The notes beneath the pieces are model-generated. The model saw only the letters and a program-made list of their open reading frames with translations, ran no database searches and was not told where the DNA came from. This document shows positions 11,401-21,810 of a stretch of 64,000 bases of DNA, in pieces. This DNA is from Babesia bovis T2Bo (lineage: Eukaryota > Apicomplexa > Aconoidasida > Piroplasmida > Babesiidae). The DNA is taken from positions 558,001 to 622,000 of the forward strand of contig NC_010574.1 of the NCBI RefSeq assembly GCF_000165395.2. The letters are read 5' to 3'. The first letter of the stretch is position 1. Every line of letters starts with the position of its first letter. Position numbers and translations under genes: made by a program.

Positions 11401-12707
11401 TCCTCGAGGACCGGTTGCCAGGCTTTAGTTGCAATGAGGTTCTCAACACAGAGGACACCGACAACTACCCACCTGCTGCATCCCACTTGGGACACTGCGG
11501 TGGTTCCGGCCAGTGCTGCCCGTTGCCAATGGGTTTCAGGAATTGCTTCTACAGCGGCAGCACCAGTGATTGTACCGGTCAACGCCTTTACGGCATCCTG
11601 TGCTTCTTCAGTAACGAGAACATGATGGAGTCGTGTGCTTATACACTGGTCAGGGTAACAGCAGAACTCAGTGCCACGACACCACAGGTACTAGGTGACG
11701 TCTTTGGGTTCTTCAAGGGGGGTGTTGGAAATCCAGAAAATAAAGTGGGAGACAAGGGCAAAAGTTGCGATCACAGTAAAGAGTTGTCTCAAAAAACGAA
11801 TAGAGATTACTTTTGCGGCTGGTGTGCCTCTGGGTTACGCGATGAGGTAAAAAATATCCAGTGGATACACAATGGGACAGAGAAAGGAGGGCACTACATG
11901 GGCAAAGTCGGCGCAGCACTAATAGGTATTAAGGGCGATAAAGACACTAATGGTGCTACTCCCAACACCACTTCCCTCTCAACACTCACTGAGCACTCAC
12001 AGTTCATCTCCCCCCTAACAGGTGAGCTTTACACCGCAGTGAGTGCCACCTTTGGACACGTCTACCTCCAATGGGTACTGTATCTATCAGATGCACTTGA
12101 AGGTGGACTGAGATCACTGTCAGAGGCATTCCTGAACATCCAATGCAACGGCTGTAAGGGGCAGTGCGACCCCAATAAGTGCAAGAAGGGAGAACACGGA
12201 AAGGACAGTGGCCTATGCCAGTGCTCCTCAATCGTATCATGTACAGGAGTACTACCAGTGTTGTATAGACATGGGTTCAGCTACGGTAACCCATTCAATC
12301 TGGAGGGGTACCAACAGAAGAACCAGGAAAGTGGAGATTATAGCATTACAGACAACGGTGGGAAGAAGTATTGTCACGAGTTCCTAGAGAGTCTCAATTC
12401 GGTGATCAACAAGAAGCAGGACGCCTCTCAGAACCAGGAACAGCACCCCCTGACAAAGTTACTATCAGAAGTCGGCAAACTCCAATACGACATACGGCTC
12501 CCGTGGATCTTTGTTCTCACGCTAGCGTGGCTAGTAGCAGTACTCTACCTAGCATTTGGTGCCATATGGCCACTGGACTGGACACATATGAGGTCGCATT
12601 GGTTACGGGGTGGAGAACACCAGTGGCAGTGTATGTGGTATAAGGTGATGACGGGACGCAAAGGAATGGAATTGGTGGAGTATTTTGGGAGGAAGGAGAG
12701 AGAGTAA
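8467..12707 (+). CDS. ves1alpha: Variant erythrocyte surface antigen 1, alpha-type (VESA1a-like), second copy
   Basis: Exons 8467-8593, 8698-8763 and 8803-12707 give 1365 aa, with the same exon lengths and phases as the first alpha gene (66-nt exon 2, 39-nt intron 2). Domains: conserved N-terminus, an enlarged Cys/Lys-rich domain at ~126-291, conserved blocks (GSVCLIWSG, TIREILYWLSALPYS, YCPLVLIGIQGG, QLYFLRKQC), a Lys/Glu-rich coiled coil at ~697-880, a second Cys-rich block, a transmembrane helix at ~1297-1321 and a tail of about 40 residues, longer than in copy 1. Intron 2 (8764-8802) is open in frame here, so retention would add 13 residues rather than stop translation. The gene is intact, in tandem with the beta gene and inverted relative to the first alpha gene. 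Confidence 0.88.
8621..8668. repeat. Copy of the ves hairpin element in alpha intron 1
   Basis: Near copy of the element at 7789-7835: it shares GCGCGCCATA, GGTACCTGACAGTG and the CCGTNAC core. The right arm is imperfect (tggcgctc). Confidence 0.7.
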
Positions 12708-13144
12708 TATTGTGTAAGGGTGATATGGTTAGTAACACCTTTAGTGAGAGTTTAGTGCACTCTCAGTGTGATTTTGGTATACAAATTGTTTAGAACACCG
12801 GTATGCTGGATATGGGGTACCGAGTAGTGTCTGCCTCATAGCAACATGGGGTACATTTTGGGCACACCCAATTGTGGGGCACCAAAACCTTAATACGTAG
12901 TTGCATTCTACCTAAATGGTAGCATAAAATTATATAAACGTATACGTAAAAACTTGCTGTATACCCTTCTACCCCACGAATTTCGACATTTTTTGGTTCG
13001 TATGAACGAGAGCTTGGGGTAGTGGTGTATGCTTTTATATCGTTAAGCATTTTATAGCGGTATAGTATTTGGTGACATGAAAGCGAATAAGCTTTGAGAA
13101 GGTGGTATATGGGATGAAACAATCAAATACACAAAATTAATCAT
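12708..13144. other. Spacer between the ves cluster and core genes
   Basis: No supported gene. Composition shifts here from the GC-richer antigen genes to AT-rich core sequence. A 110-codon minus-strand frame at 12790-13122 has no recognisable domain or signal peptide and was not called. Confidence 0.5.
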
Positions 13145-14263
13145 TCAATCCGTTTCCGCTATATATGTGAGATAGGTCTCAATCTCTTGTTCACTTAGTT
13201 GCCTAAATGTTGGATTATCAATTGTGCAAACGGCTACTTCCACTCCCTTTGCACCATTTAATTGGCTTAGTGCATCGATTGCGATCAAAGCCTTTAAACC
13301 CTCAACTGTAACATGAGTCTCTTTACCACCAGATAGATGATGCGTCTCCGTATTAACCTGCAGATCCGACTTTATCTTGTCACTGATATCCACAGTTTCA
13401 CGTTGTTTTAAAATTCTCTCTAGTGCATTTTCAGACTCTTGATCCTTCGTACCGATACCACATGCCTATTAATCATGTCAACATGCATACATCCACTTAC
13501 TTTATAGCCACTGTACCATCCGGACGCATCGAATTTGTATATGACTGGCTTCAACTCTTCATCAATAGCGGCAATTAAACCGGTACACGCACGCAGACGC
13601 ATGTAAGCGTGCTGGGTATGTACTTGGTTGATATCAGCTATCTTTTCACACAATACTTTTGCAGGTATGCTACAACCATATTTGTATTGGTACTCCAATG
13701 CGATTTCACGACTCTTGTACAATATACTCATACAGTCACCTAGAAAATCATAGTTGTTGCCCGTCAAATGCTAATTCCAAATGCAATTTACAGATTAATG
13801 CGCATAGAGATATAATTATACAAAACACGAGCGTGACTATTCCTATATTTATATTTCACTACAGAATTATATTTAATATAAGAGCATAAAAGTAGAGCAA
13901 ATATCCGTAAGTTCTCACCAACCTGGTAAACCAATTAGCAATGCCATTATATCGTCCGTTATATGGTAAAGATGTGTTACACATGTTTGATCGAGAAGAA
14001 CGTCCTTCAAAACTATTATCTATGCTTAACATCCCTTACCTGGTTACCTTGTTGAACGGAAAGTTTTTTTTGACACACAACTGCGATAGCATCGTTATCC
14101 TTTATTGCTAAACCTGTGATGTTCGAATTTTTCACTGCCTTGAGCGCATATTCTATATACATTGAATAATTTAAGGTGAACATTTACCAAGTTGAAACAG
14201 TTTCCCTTCTGGCGAGAATATAGTTATATGCCTGTCATAGGCTGCGTTAGATGCCCTTGACAT
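13145..14263 (-). CDS. PSMA6: 20S proteasome alpha-1 subunit (PSMA6 type), five exons
   Basis: Subunit of the 20S core outer ring; alpha subunits gate the chamber and are not catalytic. Exons 14263-14188, 14152-14048, 14012-13923, 13739-13501 and 13465-13145 give 276 aa. The start [20 protein letters not shown] matches the alpha-subunit N-terminal helix (Y-D-R-x-I-T-x-F-S-P-E-G). Later blocks [30 protein letters not shown] and [15 protein letters not shown] align with PSMA6 rather than other alpha subunits. Introns are 35, 35, 183 and 35 nt; the third is unusually long. The model is about 30 residues longer than the human protein, mainly near an inserted VLKD stretch and in the last exon. All junction phases close. 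Confidence 0.9.
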
Positions 14264-14671
14264 TTTGATACCTTAACATAAATAGTGCTTAATAATACAA
14301 TATGTGACAGGAAAAGGTTATTTGTTTTTACAATGTAGGGTACACATATCGCTCATTGTGTACAATGATCGAATATTTGGATGTAAATATGTTGTCTACT
14401 ATATTTTATGAACATAAAATTTAGTGATCTACTTTATGTAACGTCACAATGGATAAAGGACACACATCAACCATAGAAGGCAGTATAGTCGAGATCGCAC
14501 AATCATATAATAACATCTATCCAATATATGTATATACAATACAAATCAACTCGAGTAAACAGTAAAATGTAATTTATTAAGGTCTTCTATGAAGCATAAT
14601 TCTAGAAGGGTACCTCTTTTTGGGTACCTTCCTCTACATTATGTGCTATATAGAAGATTAACACACCCATT
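14264..14671. promoter_or_regulatory. Divergent upstream region, PSMA6 / oligopeptidase
   Basis: These 408 AT-rich bp lie between two divergent genes. A stem-loop at 14605-14632 has a perfect 6-bp GGTACC arm pair (14609-14614 / 14623-14628) extended by GAA/TTC across a one-base bulge, with a T-rich loop. A role as shared promoter is inferred from position only. Confidence 0.4.
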
Positions 14672-17464
14672 TTGATATTTTATAAAGGGGCAACTAAAAC
14701 TGATTTGTATTTGGCTGTGAAATTGCGTAAAACATCATGTTTTAGCACTATACAAATACAGAATATGTCTCAGTACCTTTGCAGAATGCATCTTTGGTCG
14801 CACTGGTCGCGCCATTATACCAGGAATATTACTGTACAAGGAAAAGCAACTGCTGCATATTCAGTGATTGAGAACCAGTTTAGTAGAAATGTCGCATATT
14901 CCCCGCGTGAGATAGATGAAACGTGCCAACCACGTCAGGACAAACTTACAAAACGGGTTGACTATCTTCCACCGAACAATTTCGCAAATAAACATATAAA
15001 TTCTGACTTGTTGAATGCACCTTTGCTACATTCATCAGACAGCCAATGCGTAAATGTATGTACATCAAATTACCTGCAGGTTTTAAATGCCAGTCGTGAA
15101 CATGGAAATCGCACAAAATCAGTATTAAAAAACGAAAATGAACATTTAAACCATTCATCAGTCTTGGAAATGGATTATGAAATCAGTGGCAACCACGCTT
15201 ATTTTGAATTGTATTTATCGCAGTGTGGGTCAAAAACAGAAAGTAAACATACGGAAAAACGCCTTTATTTAGCGCGTTCACGTTTACCGAACAATAGACG
15301 GCTAAATTCAAAACGCCGTATTCATGGACAATTAAGTGAAGATCAACTAGGTAACATGGCGACCAGTGTTACTCGAATATATGAAATGGAAAATGACAAC
15401 ATAGATAAACATAATATTCAAAGCATCCACTCCATGCGCATATGTTCGGTTGGTGATACCGCATATATTGCTTTGATTGAAAATTTGTCACCACGTGGCA
15501 AAATGTTAAAATTCATTCGTGTAGCCGGGAACAAATACAGGCGGGGGAGGACAAATACATCCTTATCTACAATCAAAACGTTCAGTTCCACCATATATCC
15601 GATTGACAATATGCACTTTTTGTTACACGGCACTAGCAAAGATATGAAATTTTGCCGATTTTTTTACACCCTGTTGGATCCTATGGAACGTGCATGGCAG
15701 GTTAGGATGGCGTACATCTGTGGAACTACCGGTAACATCACAAATGATAGGCCAATATATACAGAAAAGAAAAACGATAGGTTTGTGTCGATTAATGCAT
15801 CAAAAGATGGTCGTATCCTATTTATAGCTTCAGGATCACACCATGGGACACATGACGTCTACTGTATTAAACAGGAGAAGACAACACGACTGTATAGGTT
15901 ACACCAACCACTTACTGAGAGATTATTTCTAGAGCATCGAAGGGGTTGCATATATTGTATATATGAAGACAGGCAACACCATGTCGAAATAAACAGATAT
16001 ATGTTGGATCAACATGATCTGGATTATAGTATAGATTTTAGTGGCGTTCCAAAGACTATCATCAACATTCCCCGCAAAAATGGAGTAAGATACTCAATCT
16101 CTACGCTACCATCAAAAACACTGAAGCATGTATGTAGGCGTTGGAAAAAGTCGGGGCTAGGAATAGCTCAGTCAGATAGCGGATCAACTCACCGACGATA
16201 CGTGTGGTTTAAACTGAATCAAATCAACGAAGCTATAGTGACGGATATCGATATGACATGCAATGCACTGGTCTTGTATCTATCAATTCCACCGTCGAAA
16301 CCGATGGTAGCGACATTGCGCTTTGCACGGAAAGGACGTCGCCGGGAATACAGGACAGCAGAAAGTGCAATGTACAACCTGAATATTCCAGTTGGAGTTG
16401 GAGTGATTGAACCTCGTGGCAACACTAATTTTTATGGGACCTATGTGAGATTTATTATTCGTACACCAGGTTCTGGTGATATACACTGTTACGTGGATCT
16501 CGCTAACGACCATAATATTGGAACAGAAAAAAATAATAGCGGGATGAATGAGCATTTGGATGGCAGTAATAATATCTGCTCTAAAGTGAAACTACATAAA
16601 CCCATTCCTCCACAAGTCTTCTGTTCCGCGTTAAACAGGCATCTTCCTTTACACTCCACCCATTATATAGATAGTCGAGATGGCTCATGTAAGATACCCA
16701 TTACGTTGGTAAGATTTGGCAGTGATACTACCAATGACGTGAACGCTGCGTTCCGGAACCCACGAAACAAATGCGTCGTTTATTTTTATGGAGCGTACGG
16801 CCACAATTTGGCAGTTGACAATGATTTAGAACACAATATCTTGTTGCAGATGGGATATACTTTATGCTTTGCTCACGTTAGAGGTGGAGGCGAGCTTGGC
16901 CATATATGGCACTCAGGGGCTGTAAAATCTTTTAAGTATAAAGGGGTTTATGATTTAATTGACGTAATTGAGTTTCTGATCGCAAACAATATGGCCCAGC
17001 GCAGTAGCATCGCCCTCTCGAGTACGTCAGCCGGGGCTATTTTGGCTGCCTGCGTATACAACATGCGCCCTGATCTATGCAATTGCATATCGCTGAAACT
17101 ACCATTCTTAGATGTGTTTGGATCCATACATGATACTAATGAACCATTGAGTAGTTTGGAGAAGGAAGAATTTGGGAACGAATCTAACGTGGAATGTGTA
17201 TACTCGTACAGCCCATGCGATAATACGGGTGAACCAGGCCACTTAAAGCCTTCCTTAATAATCCAATGTAACAGCGATGACACCAGGGCCCCTTTGCGGC
17301 ATACTGTATCATATATTAGACAACATAGAACCAATTGGGACAGAACATTTTTGAGAATTTCATCAGGTGGTCATACTGATGGGAATACTGCAGAGGAACA
17401 TGAACAATGGATTACTGAAAGAATTTCCATCATGGAAAATCTTTTGGAAGGTTATGTCGCCTAG
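14672..17464 (+). CDS. Prolyl oligopeptidase family (S9A), oligopeptidase B-like
   Basis: Predicted serine oligopeptidase cleaving short peptides. It is a single exon of 930 aa, longer than the usual ~700 aa because of a basic, low-complexity N-terminus; the true start may be an internal Met. A beta-propeller-like middle region is followed by an alpha/beta-hydrolase domain. The S9A signature AHVRGGGELGHIWHSGA is clear. Candidate catalytic residues are Ser786 (in SSTSAGA), Asp869/870 (NSDDTRAP) and His901 (GGHTDG). The nucleophile elbow is degenerate: the usual GGSxGG is SSTSAGA, although Ser is kept. Activity and location cannot be decided from sequence. Confidence 0.8.
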   Translation: MIFYKGATKTDLYLAVKLRKTSCFSTIQIQNMSQYLCRMHLWSHWSRHYTRNITVQGKATAAYSVIENQFSRNVAYSPREIDETCQPRQDKLTKRVDYLPPNNFANKHINSDLLNAPLLHSSDSQCVNVCTSNYLQVLNASREHGNRTKSVLKNENEHLNHSSVLEMDYEISGNHAYFELYLSQCGSKTESKHTEKRLYLARSRLPNNRRLNSKRRIHGQLSEDQLGNMATSVTRIYEMENDNIDKHNIQSIHSMRICSVGDTAYIALIENLSPRGKMLKFIRVAGNKYRRGRTNTSLSTIKTFSSTIYPIDNMHFLLHGTSKDMKFCRFFYTLLDPMERAWQVRMAYICGTTGNITNDRPIYTEKKNDRFVSINASKDGRILFIASGSHHGTHDVYCIKQEKTTRLYRLHQPLTERLFLEHRRGCIYCIYEDRQHHVEINRYMLDQHDLDYSIDFSGVPKTIINIPRKNGVRYSISTLPSKTLKHVCRRWKKSGLGIAQSDSGSTHRRYVWFKLNQINEAIVTDIDMTCNALVLYLSIPPSKPMVATLRFARKGRRREYRTAESAMYNLNIPVGVGVIEPRGNTNFYGTYVRFIIRTPGSGDIHCYVDLANDHNIGTEKNNSGMNEHLDGSNNICSKVKLHKPIPPQVFCSALNRHLPLHSTHYIDSRDGSCKIPITLVRFGSDTTNDVNAAFRNPRNKCVVYFYGAYGHNLAVDNDLEHNILLQMGYTLCFAHVRGGGELGHIWHSGAVKSFKYKGVYDLIDVIEFLIANNMAQRSSIALSSTSAGAILAACVYNMRPDLCNCISLKLPFLDVFGSIHDTNEPLSSLEKEEFGNESNVECVYSYSPCDNTGEPGHLKPSLIIQCNSDDTRAPLRHTVSYIRQHRTNWDRTFLRISSGGHTDGNTAEEHEQWITERISIMENLLEGYVA

Positions 17465-17846
17465 TTCTTTAACCTTTGGACTATGGAATCACAAGTTGTT
17501 GTGTTGCAACAGGAAAACTGGAAAGAAGTAAGAAACTAGATTAATCTCATTAAAATCCAAACACATTACTGTAGATAGCTTTGATGATATATTGTCATAT
17601 AAACAGATGATCGTAGGCAATATGGACGTAAAATATTAGTCATCTCCATATATATTGGGGAACGAATGCGATTTAAACGCCATATGCATCACAAAAATTA
17701 AAAACAAGATACACACACGATATAATTTGTTTCAATACCATAATGTAAAATTTAATTGATGAGGAGCGTAAGTATGGGTGCGCTAATACACATACCAAAG
17801 GCACTTGATATACACACCGTATAATACACTATCTTCTTTCGCAAAA
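17465..17846. other. Intergenic spacer
   Basis: AT-rich, with no supported gene. It contains the 3' end of the oligopeptidase gene and the upstream region of the Ski2-like gene. Confidence 0.5.
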
Positions 17847-20800
17847 ATGGCGAGATTATATGATAACATCTCAGACTTTTGGACTTCCGATGAGGAGGGT
17901 ACAGAGGAAAGTCATCGCGTCACATCTGGTCTAGGCCATCCCATGAGAGATGTAGATAATCATAGGAATGCTGACCATCCGTTGGATTTTTCATTGGCTT
18001 TTAGAAATCCTCTTGATTCCGTTGGATGGATTCCAACTATAGAAAATACACAGGAGAAGTATTCAGTCTTTGACATACTTGACCGTGAAGATTATGACAA
18101 AAGGTTTGATATTGATATAGACGTTTTGGAAAGACAGCTTTTTGGCGAATCTATGCACTATGATGAAGAAGAATTCCACTTGAATGTATCTGAAATACCG
18201 GACTGTTTGGATACATCGTACGACGTAGACACAAGCATTGGAGAATATCCACACTGCGAAGCTGTTGCAGAAAGTATGTTTTATTTATATTTGCGGTTAA
18301 TGTTTAATTACATACTATTAAAACCTGATGTACATGTTCAATCTAAGATTTCAATTATTTATGCATCTTTGCATAGCACTTGCCATAGTTCATGTATATT
18401 ACAAGCCAGATGATAGTAACTCTATTAAGTACATGAACGACAACAGTAGCAGTTGTTTACAATTGCACATACTGTTAGACCTACCCTCTCAAATTTAAAT
18501 TCATATTCATATGCGAACGAAAGTACATCCTTTCCACGGTGTTGATAAGCTTTAACAGACTCTCTACAAACCGCAAGAGATGCAACAACTGTCGTTAAAA
18601 TACGCCACTTGGAAAATGTAGATGAATCTCTCTCCAATGATATGGTGGTACCCAAGCCGGAAGAGGGAAAACAATATATACGGACAAAGTGGTCAGTTGT
18701 AGATGATTCGTCTACGCCTGAATTGGAAGACCTTGTTATAGAGTATCCTTTTGAATTAGATGATTTTCAAAAACGTGCTATTTATCATTTACATAAGATG
18801 AAGCATGTTTTCGTTGCTGCACATACGTCTTCGGGTAAGACTGTAGTGGCAGAATACGCAATTGCGCTTGCGCTTAGCAGGGGTAAAAAAGCCGTATATA
18901 CAAGTCCGATAAAAGCTTTGAGTAACCAGAAATTTAGAGAGTTCACAAAGAGATATGGAAATGAAACAGTAGGTATAATAACTGGGGACGTATCATGTAA
19001 TCCCAACGCTCCCTGTCTAATAGTAACAACGGAAATTCTGCGGAACCTATTATATCGTGGTGATCCAATTATAGGTCAACTTGGTGTGGTAATATTCGAT
19101 GAAGTGCACTATATCAACGATTTTCAACGTGGAGTGGTATGGGAAGAGGTTTTTATAATGTTGCCTAAATCTATCCAATTAGTCATGCTTAGCGCTACAG
19201 TTCCGAACTATGCTGAGTTTGCAGACTGGATTGGAGCAATTATGGAACGTGAGGTAATAACTATAGTTACAACCAGGCGCCCGGTACCTTTGGTCCACTT
19301 TATGTATATTTACAACAGGATTTTTTTGCTTCTCGATAACAAGGGTGTGTTCAACAAAGATGCATACCACAACATGTATAAAATTTCTTCACAAAATAAA
19401 GGTTCTAGCATCAAACGTACAACATTTAAAGGCCAGGTACAAAAGTTGCAGCGATTAATCCGGCATCTGGAAATGACTCAGAAATTACCTGTGGTACTAT
19501 TTTGTTTCAGTAGAGCAAAATGCGAATCCTACGCAAGAGAGATGCCTAACCTCAATTTGAATTCTAATCATGTGCAACGTTCCAAGATACATATATTCCT
19601 GAAAGAATCGTTATCCAGCATAAGCGAGGACGACAGGGACCTCATGCAGGTCAAAAGCATAATTAAGTTATTGTACAGAGGTATAGGGGTACACCATTCT
19701 GGACTGTTACCTCTGATGAAAGAGATAGTAAGTTACCCTTTCCTACAACTATAACATGGCAGGTTGAAATACTCTTTTCACGGGGGTTGATTAAGGTTTT
19801 GTTTGCTACTGAGACTTTTGCGATGGGTGTAAATATGCCAGCCCGATCTGTTATTTTCACTTCTATTCATAAGCACGACGGTCAAAAGACGCGCCATCTT
19901 ACCGCATCTGAATATACCCAAATGGCTGGTAGAGCTGGCAGGAGGGGCCTGGATTCCTTTGGTAGTGTATATATTTTCTGTCCAGATGACCCGCCAGATC
20001 TTCAGGACTTGACCACAATGATGTTCGAGAAGTCTACCAAGCTTGAGAGTAAATTCCGTATAACTTACAACATGCTGCTCCAAGTACACTCTAGGGAGCA
20101 TATGAACATAACAGAGATGATGTTGAAGTCTTTCAAGGAGACGTATAAAATGAAGAACATTCCAATATTCAAGCGTGACAATATACGCAAACGTCAGGAG
20201 CTTTCTACAATTCCCAAAGTGGATTGTATTTACGGCGAGCCTTCGATTGAGGAGTATCACAAATTGGATGGGTGCTCTCGAACGATTGCTGACAACCTTA
20301 ATGAATCGCTATGGAATCACCGCGAGAACGCGCAGATATTTAAAGCAGGTCGTGTGATTATGGTACATTCGTTGGCAGTTTGTAATACAAGCTGTTACGG
20401 ATCTATTGTTGTCTCACCCAAAGGAAAGAGTTCAACCCTTAAAGTTCTATTGCTTTTGCCAGATTTATACGACGAAGGCAAAGCTTATGACAAAGTGCAT
20501 ACTACCATAAGCTCGTATAATCACGATCAAATCCATTTTTCAGTATGCGAATCAGTTCGCATATCCAACATTTCGTTCATCTACAACAATGTAATCAACA
20601 TGAAAACGATGCAGGGCGTTACTGAAGACTTGAGTATAACTTTGCTTAGCTCTGTCGCATCTGAATTGCACAAATTGCTGCTGACATCAAAAATCGAGTT
20701 ACTGGCTTTTAATAAACAGCTGAAGCAAACTTCGATTCAGTTTTATGACGTCATGTTAAAACAGCGTGACATATATCATGAGATCTCCTTGAACCCGTGT

Positions 20801-21508
20801 AACAAGTGCCATCTTCGTGAGAAGCACTACTCTATCCAGGAAAGGGTCGAGTCGTGCCGCAACGAACTTGAGCGCATAACGAGTCTATTGAAGGAGGAAT
20901 CTTTATCATCTTATGATGAGATGGTAGCCAAGGTTGAGGTGTTGAAACAGTTGGACTTTCTGGATGAAAACGGGAAACCAACCGTCAAGGGCAGAATAGC
21001 AACTTACCTTACAACAGGTGATGAAATCACACTAACGGAAACCATAACTCAGAATGTGCTCAATGATCTGGAGCCCGAGGAATGCGCCGCCATTCTTTCA
21101 GCCTTTGTGCACAACGATCGGTCCCCTGAGAAGGAGGTACCATCCCCAACGGCGGCCATTCAAAAGGCCCGTGATATGGTATTAGATTTACACAGCAAGG
21201 TAGATGTGGTACAGCGTGCTCTGAACGTCGTTGTATCACGTGAAGACCATAGTGCGCTCTGCAACTTTTCTTTGTCTTATGTGATTTATCAGTGGGCTAT
21301 AGGCACTCCATTTAGCGAGATAATGCAGTATACAGATTTACAGGAAGGTCACATTGTGAGGGCGATAACACGTCTTGATGAATTATGCCGTAAAATTGGC
21401 CAGGTGGCCAACATAAACGGGGATCAGGCGTTGCAATCAAAGATAGAGAAGGTTTCCAACTCTATAAAGAGGGGCATAGTATTCATGCCATCCCTGTATT
21501 TATCGTAA
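17847..21508 (+). CDS. SKI2: Ski2-like DExH-box RNA helicase, three exons
   Basis: Helicase of the Ski complex, which feeds cytoplasmic RNA to the exosome. Exons 17847-18273, 18559-19727 and 19763-21508 give 1113 aa. Motifs: AHTSSGKT (Walker A), TSPIKALSNQKFREF, TGDVSCNP, DEVHY (motif II), LSATVPN (motif III), VGVHHSGLLP-type motif, TETFAMGVNMPAR and QMAGRAGRRG (motif VI). SPIKALSNQKFR and GVVWEEV-IMLP favour Ski2 over Mtr4. The acidic N-terminus begins MARLYDNISDFW. The first intron is 285 nt, long for this genome, and its acceptor is inferred from phase (A+AC). The second is 35 nt and restores KEI-VEILFSRGL exactly. A C-terminal helical domain is present. Confidence 0.88.
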
Positions 21509-21810
21509 ACCAAACATGAAACGTTAGCTTTTTGTATTAGGCCAGATTAGACTTATGGCATTTTAAGGCTGTAGACTATTTCTGTGAACTGTTATTTCAC
21601 TCAATTATGTATACCTTTATGAATATGACACCGACCCAATGTCATACGGGTCATCGCTTCAAACCCATGCGTCTATACTATAAATATATACTATTCCAAT
21701 AAATGCATATATAGACATGCCTCTCTGCAAAGTGAATACATCTAATCTACAAGATGAGTTGCGGCATATTAACAGCATACTGACGATAATAATATCAAGC
21801 TGTCAGAGTT
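21509..21810. other. Convergent spacer
   Basis: AT-rich 302 bp between convergent stops. No gene seen; it presumably holds both 3' ends. Confidence 0.5.

Noticed and set aside
17847..21508. Two or three separate helicase genes
   Set aside because: Phase-correct 285-nt and 35-nt introns join them; helicase motifs run in the expected order across the junctions.
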